From positions 141,714 through 205,713 of the forward strand of contig CAQIDI010000001.1 of the NCBI GenBank assembly GCA_948806215.1: a stretch of DNA of 64,000 nucleotides, read 5' to 3'. Positions 34,003-42,395 of the stretch are shown piece after piece; position 1 is the stretch's first letter; every line of letters begins with the position of its first letter. A model generated the notes under the pieces. That model searched no databases, was not told where the DNA came from, and saw only the letters and a list, made by a program, of their open reading frames with translations. Source of the DNA: an uncultured Eubacteriales bacterium. GTDB lineage: Bacteria > Bacillota > Clostridia > Christensenellales > UBA1242. The position numbers were made by a program, and so were the translations under genes.

Positions 34003-35628
34003 CTAATTATAATTATCTGGCAAATCGTTTTCTATTAAAATAATATGCTTACTATTTGCAATTTTGTTTGCTTCACTATAGGCTTCAATAAAAGTATTAC
34101 AAAACTTTATTTTTTCTAGGTTATAATTAGCACTTTTTAGTCCATCAAAAATTGCCTGCTTGTTAACTTTGTTAATTATAAAAACCAAATCGGCAACTTT
34201 TGCAATATTTTTGCCAAACTCAAAGTTTTCTTCGTATTGCTTCCCCCCTAGTTCCACCATACCACAAGTTAGCACTATTTTTATTTTGTTTTTAAAACCT
34301 TGCAAAACATCTAAACTTTGTTTTGCTCCATTTGGATTAGAATTAAAACTATCATCAATTAATAACGCCCCACTACTTAACGATTTTAACTCTAACCTAT
34401 GACTAACCGCTTTTAAATTTTCCACTGTGCTTTTTAACTTATTAATTTCAACACCTAAAGTAATTGCAACACAAACACTTAGTGCAATGTTATATATGTT
34501 ATAAATTCCTAATAAGTTAGTTTTAAAACAATAACTATTGTTATTAATTAACAAATTAAAAGTTATTTTATCGCCAAATTTAATACTATCAATTTTACAA
34601 AAACAAATATTACTTGTGCCAATATCAAACTTTTCACATTTAGTAACATCGTAATATATTTTACAAATTTTATTATCGGTGTTAGTAAAAAATTTAACAT
34701 TATTTTTTGCATATTGAACAATTTGATATTTTGTGTTAATTATGTTATCAATGCTTTTAAATGTTTTTAAATGCTGTGAGCCAACCGAAGTTATTATGCT
34801 TATGTGTGGAGCAATAATTTTGCAAAGTTTTTTAATATCGTTATTATGGTCTGCCCCCATTTCCACAATAAAAATATCATAACTAGAATTAAGATTTTCT
34901 AAAATTGTTTTGGTTATTCCCATTGGAGTGTTATAGGAATTTGGAGTTATTAAAACATTATATTTTTGCTTTAGCATTTCGCATAAATAATTTTTAGTGC
35001 TTGTTTTTCCAAAACTGCCAGTTATTCCTATTACTATTAAGTTAGGATATTGTTTTAGTTTTTGTTTTGCACGAACTATGTAACTATAATTTATTAATTT
35101 TTCTATTGGATTATTTAATAAATTAGCTAAAGTAATAATTAAGCCCTCACAAAAAAATATTAAAGGAATTGTAAATAATAAATAATAGTCGTTTTTTATT
35201 ATTAAAAAATATAAAACTAAAAAATAGCTAATAAAATTTAATAATATAAAAGTAAAAAATAATCGCTTAATTCGTTTTGTTGTTTTTAGTGAAATTTTTA
35301 ATTTTGTTTTTCTAATTTTATTAAACCAAAACAAGCCTAAAACTATAACTATAAAAATGCTTGCAATTAAATTAACATACCAAATTTTTAAAAAAACATT
35401 AATTAAAACACAAGCAACGCATATCACAAATGTAATAAGCAAAATCAAATAAAAATAACGCTTTATTTTAGAGTTTTGTAAATAATAATTTTTTAGCGAT
35501 ATTAAGTTGTAATAATGGTTTTGCTGCAATAAAGCAAACCAAGTTTTAAACATTTCTAAGCTTAGCACACAATAAATACTAGCTATAATAAAAATGCCTA
35601 AATAAAGTAATATTTCCAAAACTTGCAT
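34003..35628 (-). CDS. murF: MurF-type ligase with N-terminal membrane domain
   Basis: MurF joins D-Ala-D-Ala to UDP-MurNAc-tripeptide. The P-loop GITGSFGKTS sits at residues 201-210, followed by NTPMGITKTIL, the VEMGADHNNDIKKL segment and the C-terminal LIDDSFNSNPNGAKQSL, the MurF signature. The first 180 residues form about four to six transmembrane helices, not found in the standard soluble 450-residue enzyme. This should tether the ligase to the membrane where MraY and MurG act. The P-loop and catalytic residues look intact. It lies between an alpha/beta hydrolase gene and ddl. Confidence 0.88.
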   Translation of the reverse strand: MQVLEILLYLGIFIIASIYCVLSLEMFKTWFALLQQNHYYNLISLKNYYLQNSKIKRYFYLILLITFVICVACVLINVFLKIWYVNLIASIFIVIVLGLFWFNKIRKTKLKISLKTTKRIKRLFFTFILLNFISYFLVLYFLIIKNDYYLLFTIPLIFFCEGLIITLANLLNNPIEKLINYSYIVRAKQKLKQYPNLIVIGITGSFGKTSTKNYLCEMLKQKYNVLITPNSYNTPMGITKTILENLNSSYDIFIVEMGADHNNDIKKLCKIIAPHISIITSVGSQHLKTFKSIDNIINTKYQIVQYAKNNVKFFTNTDNKICKIYYDVTKCEKFDIGTSNICFCKIDSIKFGDKITFNLLINNNSYCFKTNLLGIYNIYNIALSVCVAITLGVEINKLKSTVENLKAVSHRLELKSLSSGALLIDDSFNSNPNGAKQSLDVLQGFKNKIKIVLTCGMVELGGKQYEENFEFGKNIAKVADLVFIINKVNKQAIFDGLKSANYNLEKIKFCNTFIEAYSEANKIANSKHIILIENDLPDNYN

Positions 35629-35638
35629 ACCACCTATT

Positions 35639-36361
35639 TTAATTAAACATCAAAAAACTTTCTAATTCTTCAACTACAACACTAGGATATTCTAAAAAGC
35701 AAAAATGCCCAGCATTTTTTATTATTATAAGCTTAGAATTTGCTATTGATTTTTTAAATTTTTTTGCCATATATATTGGAGTGCTACAATCGCTTCTCCC
35801 CCAAATAATAAGCGTTTTAGATGCAATTTGTTTACAATATTTAACTTCGTTAAAGTTAACAACTTTTATAAAAGTTTGTTTTTCTATTGCACTTAATTTT
35901 TTATAATCTTCACTACCATAACTACTTAAATTAAAATTAATAAACTTAAATTTATTTAAAAATTTTTTTAATTTATAATTAAAAATTTTTAATTTGGTTT
36001 TTAGGTTAAATCGTGGCTTTATGCCCGCTGCATCTATTAAAACCAATTTGTTAACTTTTAAATTGAATATTGTGCTAAGCAATATTGCAACCCTTCCACC
36101 AAACGAATGGCAAACAATATTAACATTGTTTATTTCTAATTTTGTTAGCAATTTAAAAATTTCTAAAGCATAATCAAAAACACTAAAAACATTATTTAAT
36201 TTTTCACTTTCACCAAATCCCGGAAAATCCACGAGTAAAAGCTTATAGTTATTTTTTAGTGCATTTTCGCAAAATAAAAAACTGTTTAAATTTGCACCCC
36301 AACCGTGTAAAAATAAAACAGTTTCTTTTCCTTCGCCTATTAATTTGTAATTAATTTTCAT
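35639..36361 (-). CDS. Alpha/beta hydrolase
   Basis: The 240-residue protein shows an oxyanion-type LFLHGWGANLN, a nucleophile elbow CHSFGGRVA (Ser), an Asp in IIWGRSDCSTPI and a His in IKNAGHFCFLEYP, a full catalytic triad. The substrate is unknown. It sits between rimI and murF with 1-10 bp gaps, in the same order seen for Mur ligase and Ddl neighbours in related low-GC bacteria, so a role in cell-wall or precursor lipid chemistry is a reasonable inference. There is no signal peptide. Confidence 0.8.
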   Translation of the reverse strand: MKINYKLIGEGKETVLFLHGWGANLNSFLFCENALKNNYKLLLVDFPGFGESEKLNNVFSVFDYALEIFKLLTKLEINNVNIVCHSFGGRVAILLSTIFNLKVNKLVLIDAAGIKPRFNLKTKLKIFNYKLKKFLNKFKFINFNLSSYGSEDYKKLSAIEKQTFIKVVNFNEVKYCKQIASKTLIIWGRSDCSTPIYMAKKFKKSIANSKLIIIKNAGHFCFLEYPSVVVEELESFLMFN

Positions 36362-36362
36362 T

Positions 36363-36791
36363 TTATATTTCCAACATTAAAATTATTGCATTATCGTTAT
36401 TATAATAATTTTTTCTGGTTGCTATTTTTAAAAAGCCATTTTTTAAATAAAACGAAATTGCATTCTTATTTTTTTCTCTAACTTCAAGCATAATTTTGGT
36501 AACCTTTAACCTAACCAATTCTTGCTTTAAAGCACTAAATAGTTTAGTTGCAATTCCTTTATTTCTAAAATTAACATCCACTCCAATTTTTATAATATCG
36601 CTTTCATCTAATGTTATGCTTGCACCCACATATCCTATAAGATTATCCGAATCATAATATCCTAAATATAATCTTGAGTTATTTTCTAACTCCTCTTTGA
36701 TTTGGTTTAAAGAATATTTATCAAATTCAAATATGGAGTTATCTAGTTTAAATAGTTCGCTCGTGTTACTGCTATTTAGTTTCTTTATCAT
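36363..36791 (-). CDS. rimI: GNAT acetyltransferase, RimI-type
   Basis: The 142-residue GNAT protein has the acetyl-CoA motif as VDVNFRNKGIATKLFSAL and the C-terminal VREKNKNAISFYLKNGF block. RimI acetylates the N-terminal alanine of ribosomal protein S18 in known bacteria. It overlaps tsaB by 20 bp, and tsaB-rimI adjacency is common in Bacillota. An AAAGGAT site lies before the start. Assignment is by family and context; other GNAT roles cannot be excluded. Confidence 0.8.
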   Translation of the reverse strand: MIKKLNSSNTSELFKLDNSIFEFDKYSLNQIKEELENNSRLYLGYYDSDNLIGYVGASITLDESDIIKIGVDVNFRNKGIATKLFSALKQELVRLKVTKIMLEVREKNKNAISFYLKNGFLKIATRKNYYNNDNAIILMLEI

Positions 36792-37419
36792 TTCGCTTAT
36801 CCTTTAATTCTCGCTCTGCCTGTGATAGTTGCATATAATATGGACTAAAACTATTAATATCATCAAATTGTTTTTTATTAAACTTATTAACAAAGTAACT
36901 TGCTAAAATCTCAGGATAATTATTAATTGTAGATATGTTTATATATGATAATTGGTTTTGCAAATGTTCTTGTTCTAAAGCATAAATGCTAGCGCTCTTA
37001 AAACTATCTAGTTTGCTATATTCCACAACTTCGCTATTTTTAACTTTAGCATTACTAATTTGTGCTAAATAACAAGTTGTGTTTGTGTTTTTTAATATAA
37101 CAGTGCCATTTTTAACATATGAACCAATAATATCAAAAAAAGTTCCACTTATTAGCTTTAGGTTGTTAGCGCACACAAAAGCTTTAACTGTGCTCAAACC
37201 AATTCTAATGCCAGTAAACGACCCTGGACCTGTAACACAACCCACAGCATCAAAATCCTTTAACTCAACCCCTGCACCATTTAACAAGGTTTCTATTCCG
37301 TTTAAAAGTTCTTCACTATGCTTTTGTGTTTCTGGAATTATTTTAACATAATTAAGTTCATCACAAACTGCAACAATAAAAGCTGTTAGCTTTGTTGTAT
37401 CAATAATTAATAATTTCAT
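36772..37419 (-). CDS. tsaB: tRNA t6A synthesis protein TsaB
   Basis: TsaB forms the threonylcarbamoyl-transfer complex with TsaD and TsaE for t6A37 formation on ANN-decoding tRNAs. The sequence starts MKLLIIDTTKL and contains the ASKHA-type block VTGPGSFTGIRIGLSTVKAF. The length of 215 residues is normal. It overlaps tsaE by 4 bp (ATGA) and rimI by 20 bp. TsaD is not in this window. The first enzyme of the pathway, a Sua5/TsaC protein, is at 59018. Confidence 0.93.
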   Translation of the reverse strand: MKLLIIDTTKLTAFIVAVCDELNYVKIIPETQKHSEELLNGIETLLNGAGVELKDFDAVGCVTGPGSFTGIRIGLSTVKAFVCANNLKLISGTFFDIIGSYVKNGTVILKNTNTTCYLAQISNAKVKNSEVVEYSKLDSFKSASIYALEQEHLQNQLSYINISTINNYPEILASYFVNKFNKKQFDDINSFSPYYMQLSQAERELKDKRNDKETK

Positions 37420-37844
37420 AATGTTACCTTTTCAAAAATAAATTCACGAGAATTTTCATCAATTTTATTAATTGTTATTTTAACAAATTCGCCTTTTAAA
37501 ACCGATGCTATTTTTTCGTACCATTCTATTAAAACAATAGCGTTGGCTTTGTTTAAGTATTCATTAAAACCAATTTCATAAACTTCGCTTGCATCCGATA
37601 TTCTATACATATCAAAATGATACAAATCAAATTTTTTAGTTTTATATTCTCTAACAATAGTAAAAGTTGGGCTTGTTACTGGTTCTTTAACGCCTAAGCA
37701 CTTAAAACAAAACTGAGTGAATGTTGTTTTTCCTGCGCCCAAATCACCGTTAAATAAAATAACTTCGCCACCTTTTAGGCTTTTTATAAACTTTTTAGCA
37801 AGTTTTTTTGTTTCCTTTAAATTTTTAACAACCATTGCTTGCAT
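37416..37844 (-). CDS. tsaE: tRNA t6A synthesis ATPase TsaE
   Basis: The 142-residue protein has a Walker A GDLGAGKTTFTQ and a Walker B region LYHFDMYRISDASEV, then GFNEYL and IEWYEKI typical of TsaE. It powers t6A synthesis with TsaB and TsaD. It starts the tsaE-tsaB-rimI run and is 1 bp from the PAP2 gene upstream. An AGGAAAG site precedes the start. Confidence 0.93.
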   Translation of the reverse strand: MQAMVVKNLKETKKLAKKFIKSLKGGEVILFNGDLGAGKTTFTQFCFKCLGVKEPVTSPTFTIVREYKTKKFDLYHFDMYRISDASEVYEIGFNEYLNKANAIVLIEWYEKIASVLKGEFVKITINKIDENSREFIFEKVTL

Positions 37845-37845
37845 A

Positions 37846-38757
37846 TTAACTTTCCTTTTTTACTTTATTATATATCGCATTATAAACCATAGGATAAACT
37901 GCTGTTGCAATAAAACTTAACACAAGCATTATTAAAAACACAACCAAATTTGTTTGAGGTATTAATTTAAGTAGCAAATATAATCCAAAAACAATAACAT
38001 AACCAATAATTAGTTTTATAACTCTTTGATTAAATGTTGTAACAATATTAGGAACTTTATTGTTACAAATAATAAAACCTATTGTTCCACCGCAAGCAAG
38101 ACCAGCATATTTATATAATTTTTCTAGTTTAGTAACACTCAGTCCAAAATCAACACAACTTGTTAATGTTATTAAACCAAGCATTATTAAAGATATGGTA
38201 ATTAGCACATACTCTGGTTTTATTTTTTTTAGTTTATCAGAAAATTTATTACCTATTAAAATTAAAGCCATCATTACAACAAACCCCAAAATTAAACCAG
38301 TTAAAACATCTGTTAAATAATGCTGCCCCAAATATAATCTTGAAACACCAACAATAAAACACATTAAAATCGAAATAACAACAGCACTAATTTTAATACC
38401 ATTCTTAGTTTTGGTTTTGTAAATGTTATAAGTTAAAAAAGTTGTAATAGAAGCAATGCTTTGGCTATGCCCACTAGGAAAGCTAAAGCCACTTGCAGGC
38501 AGTTTGTTAATAACATCGCCACTTGCCATCCAAGGTCTTGGGCGTTTTATAAACATTTTTAATAAGGCATTACAAGCAACCGAAATAACATAATATAACG
38601 CAAATTTAAAAGCTGTTCCATAACTAAAACACCAATAAAGCATCATAAAAATGCACATAAAAAATATGTCTTCACCAAATCGAGTTAAGCCACAATTTAA
38701 CACATCTAAAAAACTATTACTAAAACTTTGAAACCATTTAACAATTTCAATTTCCAT
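37846..38757 (-). CDS. PAP2-family membrane phosphatase
   Basis: The 303-residue integral membrane protein carries the three PAP2 motifs: KRPRPW, FPSGHSQS and SRLYLGQHYLTDVL. About eight transmembrane helices are predicted. Members remove phosphate from undecaprenyl pyrophosphate, phosphatidate or similar lipids. Given the downstream Mur/Ddl genes, undecaprenyl pyrophosphate recycling is plausible, but the substrate is not certain. The C-terminal extension (about 100 residues, four helices) is longer than in BcrC-like forms. It directly precedes tsaE. Confidence 0.85.
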   Translation of the reverse strand: MEIEIVKWFQSFSNSFLDVLNCGLTRFGEDIFFMCIFMMLYWCFSYGTAFKFALYYVISVACNALLKMFIKRPRPWMASGDVINKLPASGFSFPSGHSQSIASITTFLTYNIYKTKTKNGIKISAVVISILMCFIVGVSRLYLGQHYLTDVLTGLILGFVVMMALILIGNKFSDKLKKIKPEYVLITISLIMLGLITLTSCVDFGLSVTKLEKLYKYAGLACGGTIGFIICNNKVPNIVTTFNQRVIKLIIGYVIVFGLYLLLKLIPQTNLVVFLIMLVLSFIATAVYPMVYNAIYNKVKKES

Positions 38758-38874
38758 TTTTGTTATTCCTTACTTGCTAATTTTAACATTTATCGCCAAA
38801 TTTCGCAATTTATTATTGTATGGATTAAAATTTAGAGTAAATAATTATTGTAATTAATAATAAAGGAATTTTGT

Positions 38875-39678
38875 ATGCCAACAAAACTAGCAAAAATAAC
38901 TAATAATATTTTTAAATTTATTGCTTTTTTTTGCTTAAGCTTTATTTGGATTAACTACTACTATCACAAATTTTTACCCAGCGTTATTTATTCCATAATA
39001 ATATCTTCTGCAATTTGTGCCATATTAACAATAATCGATTCAAAAAAAAGCGATAAGCAAAAAATTAAAGCGAACAAAATAAAACAAGCAAACTATGCTC
39101 TAACACAGCTTAAATTTTATACCTATAAAGAAAGCCTAAATTTTGTTAACTTAGCACTTGATGTTTTAAATTATAAACCAAAAATCAACAAAGAATTTAT
39201 AACTGTTAACAACACTTTAGTAATACCTTGTTTTAACAAACCTTTAAGTGAAGAAGCATTTATTTCGATGTATAACATTTTTAAATCCAGCAATTACAAA
39301 AAACTAATAATTTTTACAATAACTTTTGATAACCATTTTGAATTGTTTATTAACAACTTTAATTTAAAAAATATCGAAATTATTAGCGGTGAGCAATTAT
39401 ATTTAAAAATTATTGAACCAAGCAATGTTAAAATTGAAAACAAAATAGAGTTTAAAGAAACTAAAAAGTTAAAACTTATAGAACTAAAAAATATTGTATT
39501 TAATAGGTCAAGAGCAAAAGGATATTTTTTAAGTGGTTTTATTTTGCTGTTCACAAGCCTATTTTATCCGTATGGATTATACTACCAAATTTTTGCAAGC
39601 ATTTTGTTTTGCCTTAGTTTATTTAGCTTTTATAATAAAAAATATAATGTTAAACCAAGCGATAATCTATTTGAATAA
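38875..39678 (+). CDS. Membrane protein with central soluble domain, unknown
   Basis: The 267-residue protein has two N-terminal helices (about residues 12-50), a cytoplasmic domain of about 150 residues, and two C-terminal helices (about 215-250). The central domain has alternating strands and helices (YKKLIIFTITFD, FELFINNF, IEIISGEQLYLKI) that recall a restriction-endonuclease-like (Mrr-type) core. The usual D-x(n)-E-x-K pattern is not evident. An AAGGA site precedes the start. It stands alone, transcribed against its neighbours. The function is unknown. Confidence 0.6.
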   Translation: MPTKLAKITNNIFKFIAFFCLSFIWINYYYHKFLPSVIYSIIISSAICAILTIIDSKKSDKQKIKANKIKQANYALTQLKFYTYKESLNFVNLALDVLNYKPKINKEFITVNNTLVIPCFNKPLSEEAFISMYNIFKSSNYKKLIIFTITFDNHFELFINNFNLKNIEIISGEQLYLKIIEPSNVKIENKIEFKETKKLKLIELKNIVFNRSRAKGYFLSGFILLFTSLFYPYGLYYQIFASILFCLSLFSFYNKKYNVKPSDNLFE

Positions 39679-39686
39679 TTTGTGAT

Positions 39687-39718
39687 AAAAAAACGCCATT
39701 AATAAATAGCGTTTTTTG
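39687..39718. terminator. Bidirectional terminator between the 38875 gene and yhbY
   Basis: The stem AACGC/GCGTT with a 12-nt loop is flanked by A and T runs on both strands, ending both convergent genes. Confidence 0.7.
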
Positions 39719-39720
39719 TT

Positions 39721-40011
39721 TTATAAATAATGCTTAAAGTTTTGTTTTGTTGTTTTTTTATAAACAACAATTTTTCCACCGCAAACCGAAACTGGTTCAC
39801 AGTTGCACTTATCGCAAATAACATTAACCAATTCTTTTGCCGAACCATCACAGTTTGGTTGAACTTTAATTTTTATTAACTCGTGTGCAAGCAAGTTATC
39901 GTTAATTTGCTTAATAACATTTGGTGTTACGCCTTCTTTTCCAATATAAACCAAATCGGATAAATTATTAGCATAACCTCGCAAAATTGCTCGTTCTTTT
40001 GTTGATATCAT
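39721..40011 (-). CDS. yhbY: CRM-domain RNA-binding protein YhbY
   Basis: The 96-residue protein is a single CRM domain with the conserved LRGYANNLSDLVYIGKEGVT start and ELIKIKV, and it binds pre-50S ribosomal particles. A C-terminal CNCEPVSVCGGKIVVYKK block matches the family. It sits 9 bp downstream of obg, a common pairing of ribosome assembly factors. An extra cysteine cluster (CDKCNCEPVSVC) is unusual for the family and could bind metal. Confidence 0.9.
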   Translation of the reverse strand: MISTKERAILRGYANNLSDLVYIGKEGVTPNVIKQINDNLLAHELIKIKVQPNCDGSAKELVNVICDKCNCEPVSVCGGKIVVYKKTTKQNFKHYL

Positions 40012-40020
40012 TGTTTCTCC

Positions 40021-41292
40021 TTAAATAATATATTCAAATTCAATTTGACACATTTTAACCGTATCACCTTCTTTCATACCAGCTTCAATTAATGCATCAA
40101 TAATGCCTTCGTCCTTAATTCTTTTTTGGAAGTATGCAAACGAATTATAATCGTTAATAATAACATTAAATGCTATTTCTTCAATTAAGTCGCCAGTAAC
40201 TTCGTAATAATCTTCATCAATTTTATTAATTTCAAAAGTCTTTTTCTCGCGCTTATCAATATTGGTTTCTTCAATTTGCATTCTTGTAACTTTTGGTTGG
40301 CTTTTAACCAAATTTGCAACTTCTTTAATTAAGTCGTCAAGCCCAATAAAAGCAGCAGCACTAATATCAAAAATTTTTATTTTTCCAAACTGCTTCTTTA
40401 AAAGTTCTAAATATTCTTCTCGCATATCGGCATCAATTAAATCTATTTTATTTAAAGCTACAATTTGCGGAATGTTTGCCACCTTATCGCTATATTTATT
40501 TAATTCTTCGTTAATTTTTAAATAATCGTTATAAGGGTCGCGGCCTTCACTGCCAGAAGCATCGATAACGTGAATTAAAACCCTTGTTCGCTCAATATGT
40601 TTTAAAAAGTCATGCCCTAATCCAACACCATTGCTAGCACCTTCAATAAGCCCTGGAATATCTGCCCAAACCATATTTTCACCATATGCTTTAATAACAC
40701 CAATATTTGGTGCTAGTGTTGTGAAATGATAATTAGCAATTTTTGGTTTTGCATTTGAAACAGCTTTTAATAAGCTACTTTTCCCAACATTAGGATAACC
40801 AATAAGCCCAACATCGGCAATGGTTTTTAATTCTAGTATTAATTCAAAAGGTTTTGTTTGTTCGCCCATTTCAGCATATCTTGGTGCTTGCCTTGTTGCT
40901 GTTGCAAACTTAGAGTTACCCCTTCCACCTTTCCCACCACGAAGTGCAACAAATTCTTCTTCTGGTTCAACTAAATCGGCTATAACATTGTTGGTTAAAG
41001 CGTTTTTAATAACCGTTCCAACTGGCACTAAAATAACCAAATCTTTAGCAGATTTTCCATCGCACATATTATTTCCGCCGTCTTCACCATTATCTGCTTT
41101 AAAAACTTTTTTATATCGGAATTCGCTTAAGTTAGTTAATTCTAGCGTTGTTTTAAAAACTATAGAACCTCCGTGCCCACCATCGCCACCTTCTGGGCCA
41201 CCATTAGGAACATATTTGGCACGCTTAAAAAACACTTTTCCGTTGCCACCGTTTCCGGCTTTACAACTAATTTTTACCTTATCAAGAAACAT
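40021..41292 (-). CDS. obg: Obg GTPase (CgtA/ObgE)
   Basis: Obg is an essential GTPase in large-subunit ribosome assembly and stress response. The Gly-rich Obg fold (SCKAGNGGNGKVFFKRAK near residue 8), G1 GYPNVGKSSLL, G3 DIPGLIEGAS, G4 LNKIDLID and the C-terminal OCT domain are present in a 423-residue protein. It is upstream of yhbY by 9 bp in one unit. The start at 41292 is preceded by an A-rich, weak ribosome site. Confidence 0.95.
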   Translation of the reverse strand: MFLDKVKISCKAGNGGNGKVFFKRAKYVPNGGPEGGDGGHGGSIVFKTTLELTNLSEFRYKKVFKADNGEDGGNNMCDGKSAKDLVILVPVGTVIKNALTNNVIADLVEPEEEFVALRGGKGGRGNSKFATATRQAPRYAEMGEQTKPFELILELKTIADVGLIGYPNVGKSSLLKAVSNAKPKIANYHFTTLAPNIGVIKAYGENMVWADIPGLIEGASNGVGLGHDFLKHIERTRVLIHVIDASGSEGRDPYNDYLKINEELNKYSDKVANIPQIVALNKIDLIDADMREEYLELLKKQFGKIKIFDISAAAFIGLDDLIKEVANLVKSQPKVTRMQIEETNIDKREKKTFEINKIDEDYYEVTGDLIEEIAFNVIINDYNSFAYFQKRIKDEGIIDALIEAGMKEGDTVKMCQIEFEYII

Positions 41293-41308
41293 AATTTTGT
41301 ACCTTTAA

Positions 41309-41950
41309 TTATTTTTTATTTTTATTATAGTGTTTGCAATATTTTGTTAAATAACAATTTTCGCAATCGGGATTAATAGCTTTGCACACATATCTACCGT
41401 GTAACAAAATTAAGTGGTGCAACTTTCCCCATTCGCTTTTAATGTAACCAAATTCTTTTTTTAACTGCTCTTCACACTCATCAACATTATTTGTGTTTGC
41501 AAACCCCAACCTGTTACTAACCCTAAAAATATGAGTATCAACTGGCATAGCCGGTGTGTTAAAAGCAACAATCAAAACAACATTTGCTGTTTTTCTACCA
41601 ACCCCCGGCAGCGAGCAAAGTGCTTCGAAATTGTTAGGAACTTGTCCATTATAGTCCGATAAAAGCTTTTGCGACATTGCAATAATATTTTTAGCCTTGT
41701 TTTTGTAAAATCCGCAAGAGTGAATTAGTTTTTCTAATTTTTCTTGTGGCATAACTGCAAAATGTTCTGGCTTATTATATTTTTTATAAAGTTCTTTAGT
41801 AACAACATTAACACGCTTATCGGTGCATTGTGCACTTAGCATAACTGCAACTAACAATTCGAACTCAGAATTAAAAACCAATTCGGTTTCGGGATTGGTT
41901 ATTTTTTCATTTAAGATTTTATAAATTTCATCTTTTGCTAATTTTTGCAT
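41309..41950 (-). CDS. nth: Endonuclease III
   Basis: This DNA glycosylase/AP lyase acts in base excision repair of oxidised pyrimidines. The helix-hairpin-helix LCSLPGVGRKTANVVL contains the catalytic Lys, and MPVDTHIFRV holds the Asp. The iron-sulphur ligands are C-x6-C-x2-C-x5-C in VCKAINPDCENCYLTKYCKHY (shown here as the C-terminal 25 residues). Length is 213 residues, as expected. It is 16 bp upstream of obg. All catalytic features appear intact. Confidence 0.95.
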   Translation of the reverse strand: MQKLAKDEIYKILNEKITNPETELVFNSEFELLVAVMLSAQCTDKRVNVVTKELYKKYNKPEHFAVMPQEKLEKLIHSCGFYKNKAKNIIAMSQKLLSDYNGQVPNNFEALCSLPGVGRKTANVVLIVAFNTPAMPVDTHIFRVSNRLGFANTNNVDECEEQLKKEFGYIKSEWGKLHHLILLHGRYVCKAINPDCENCYLTKYCKHYNKNKK

Positions 41951-41983
41951 TTTATCCTCCGAACTTTAACATCTAATTTTAAC

Positions 41984-42030
41984 ACAAAAAAACAATAAAA
42001 GCCACAAATTGCCCATTGCTTTTATTGTGT
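41984..42030 (-). terminator. Terminator of the DUF3343 gene
   Basis: The stem ACAATAAAAGC/GCTTTTATTGT encloses a 15-nt loop and is followed by a T run on the minus strand, about 30 bp past the gene at 42059. Confidence 0.8.
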
Positions 42031-42058
42031 TTAAAAATATTAATTTAATGTTTTATGC

Positions 42059-42313
42059 TTAAATAACTTCAAATACTGCGTGATTATTTTTTGTTCTTAA
42101 TTTAAAAAAATTACTAAAGGTTTTAAAGTTGTTAGCATATAATATTTTTTTTGCAATATCGATATCCTTATAAAAAAACTTAGCAGCAACCGAACAACTG
42201 CTTCCTAGCCCCTTTGGAGTTGAAACCATTGTTACTATAACTTTATTGCGCTTTAACAAATTAATAAACTGCATAATTTCATTTCTATTTAAAAACACGG
42301 CAAAAACATACAT
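42059..42313 (-). CDS. DUF3343 putative sulfur/selenium carrier protein
   Basis: The 84-residue protein has the DUF3343 pattern: a short N-terminal strand (MYVFAVFLNRNE), TPKGLGSSCSVAAKF with a conserved Cys, and a small C-terminal unit. The family is often near selenium-labile-group and cysteine-desulfurase genes and is thought to carry Se or S. I start it at 42313 for the GGAG site; a longer frame starts at 42331. It is divergent from a cysteine desulfurase 82 bp away, so they likely share a regulated promoter region. Confidence 0.7.
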   Translation of the reverse strand: MYVFAVFLNRNEIMQFINLLKRNKVIVTMVSTPKGLGSSCSVAAKFFYKDIDIAKKILYANNFKTFSNFFKLRTKNNHAVFEVI

Positions 42314-42395
42314 ATAATCTTCTCCATTCACAAAATTATTGTTTTCTACTATATACTATTAATATTACATAAAAATTTGTTAATAGGATTTTATT

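Noticed and set aside
40820..41308. Long plus-strand frame of 162 codons opposite obg
   Set aside because: It mirrors the Gly-rich Obg fold (Gly codons read as Pro/Ser on the other strand) and has no ribosome site.
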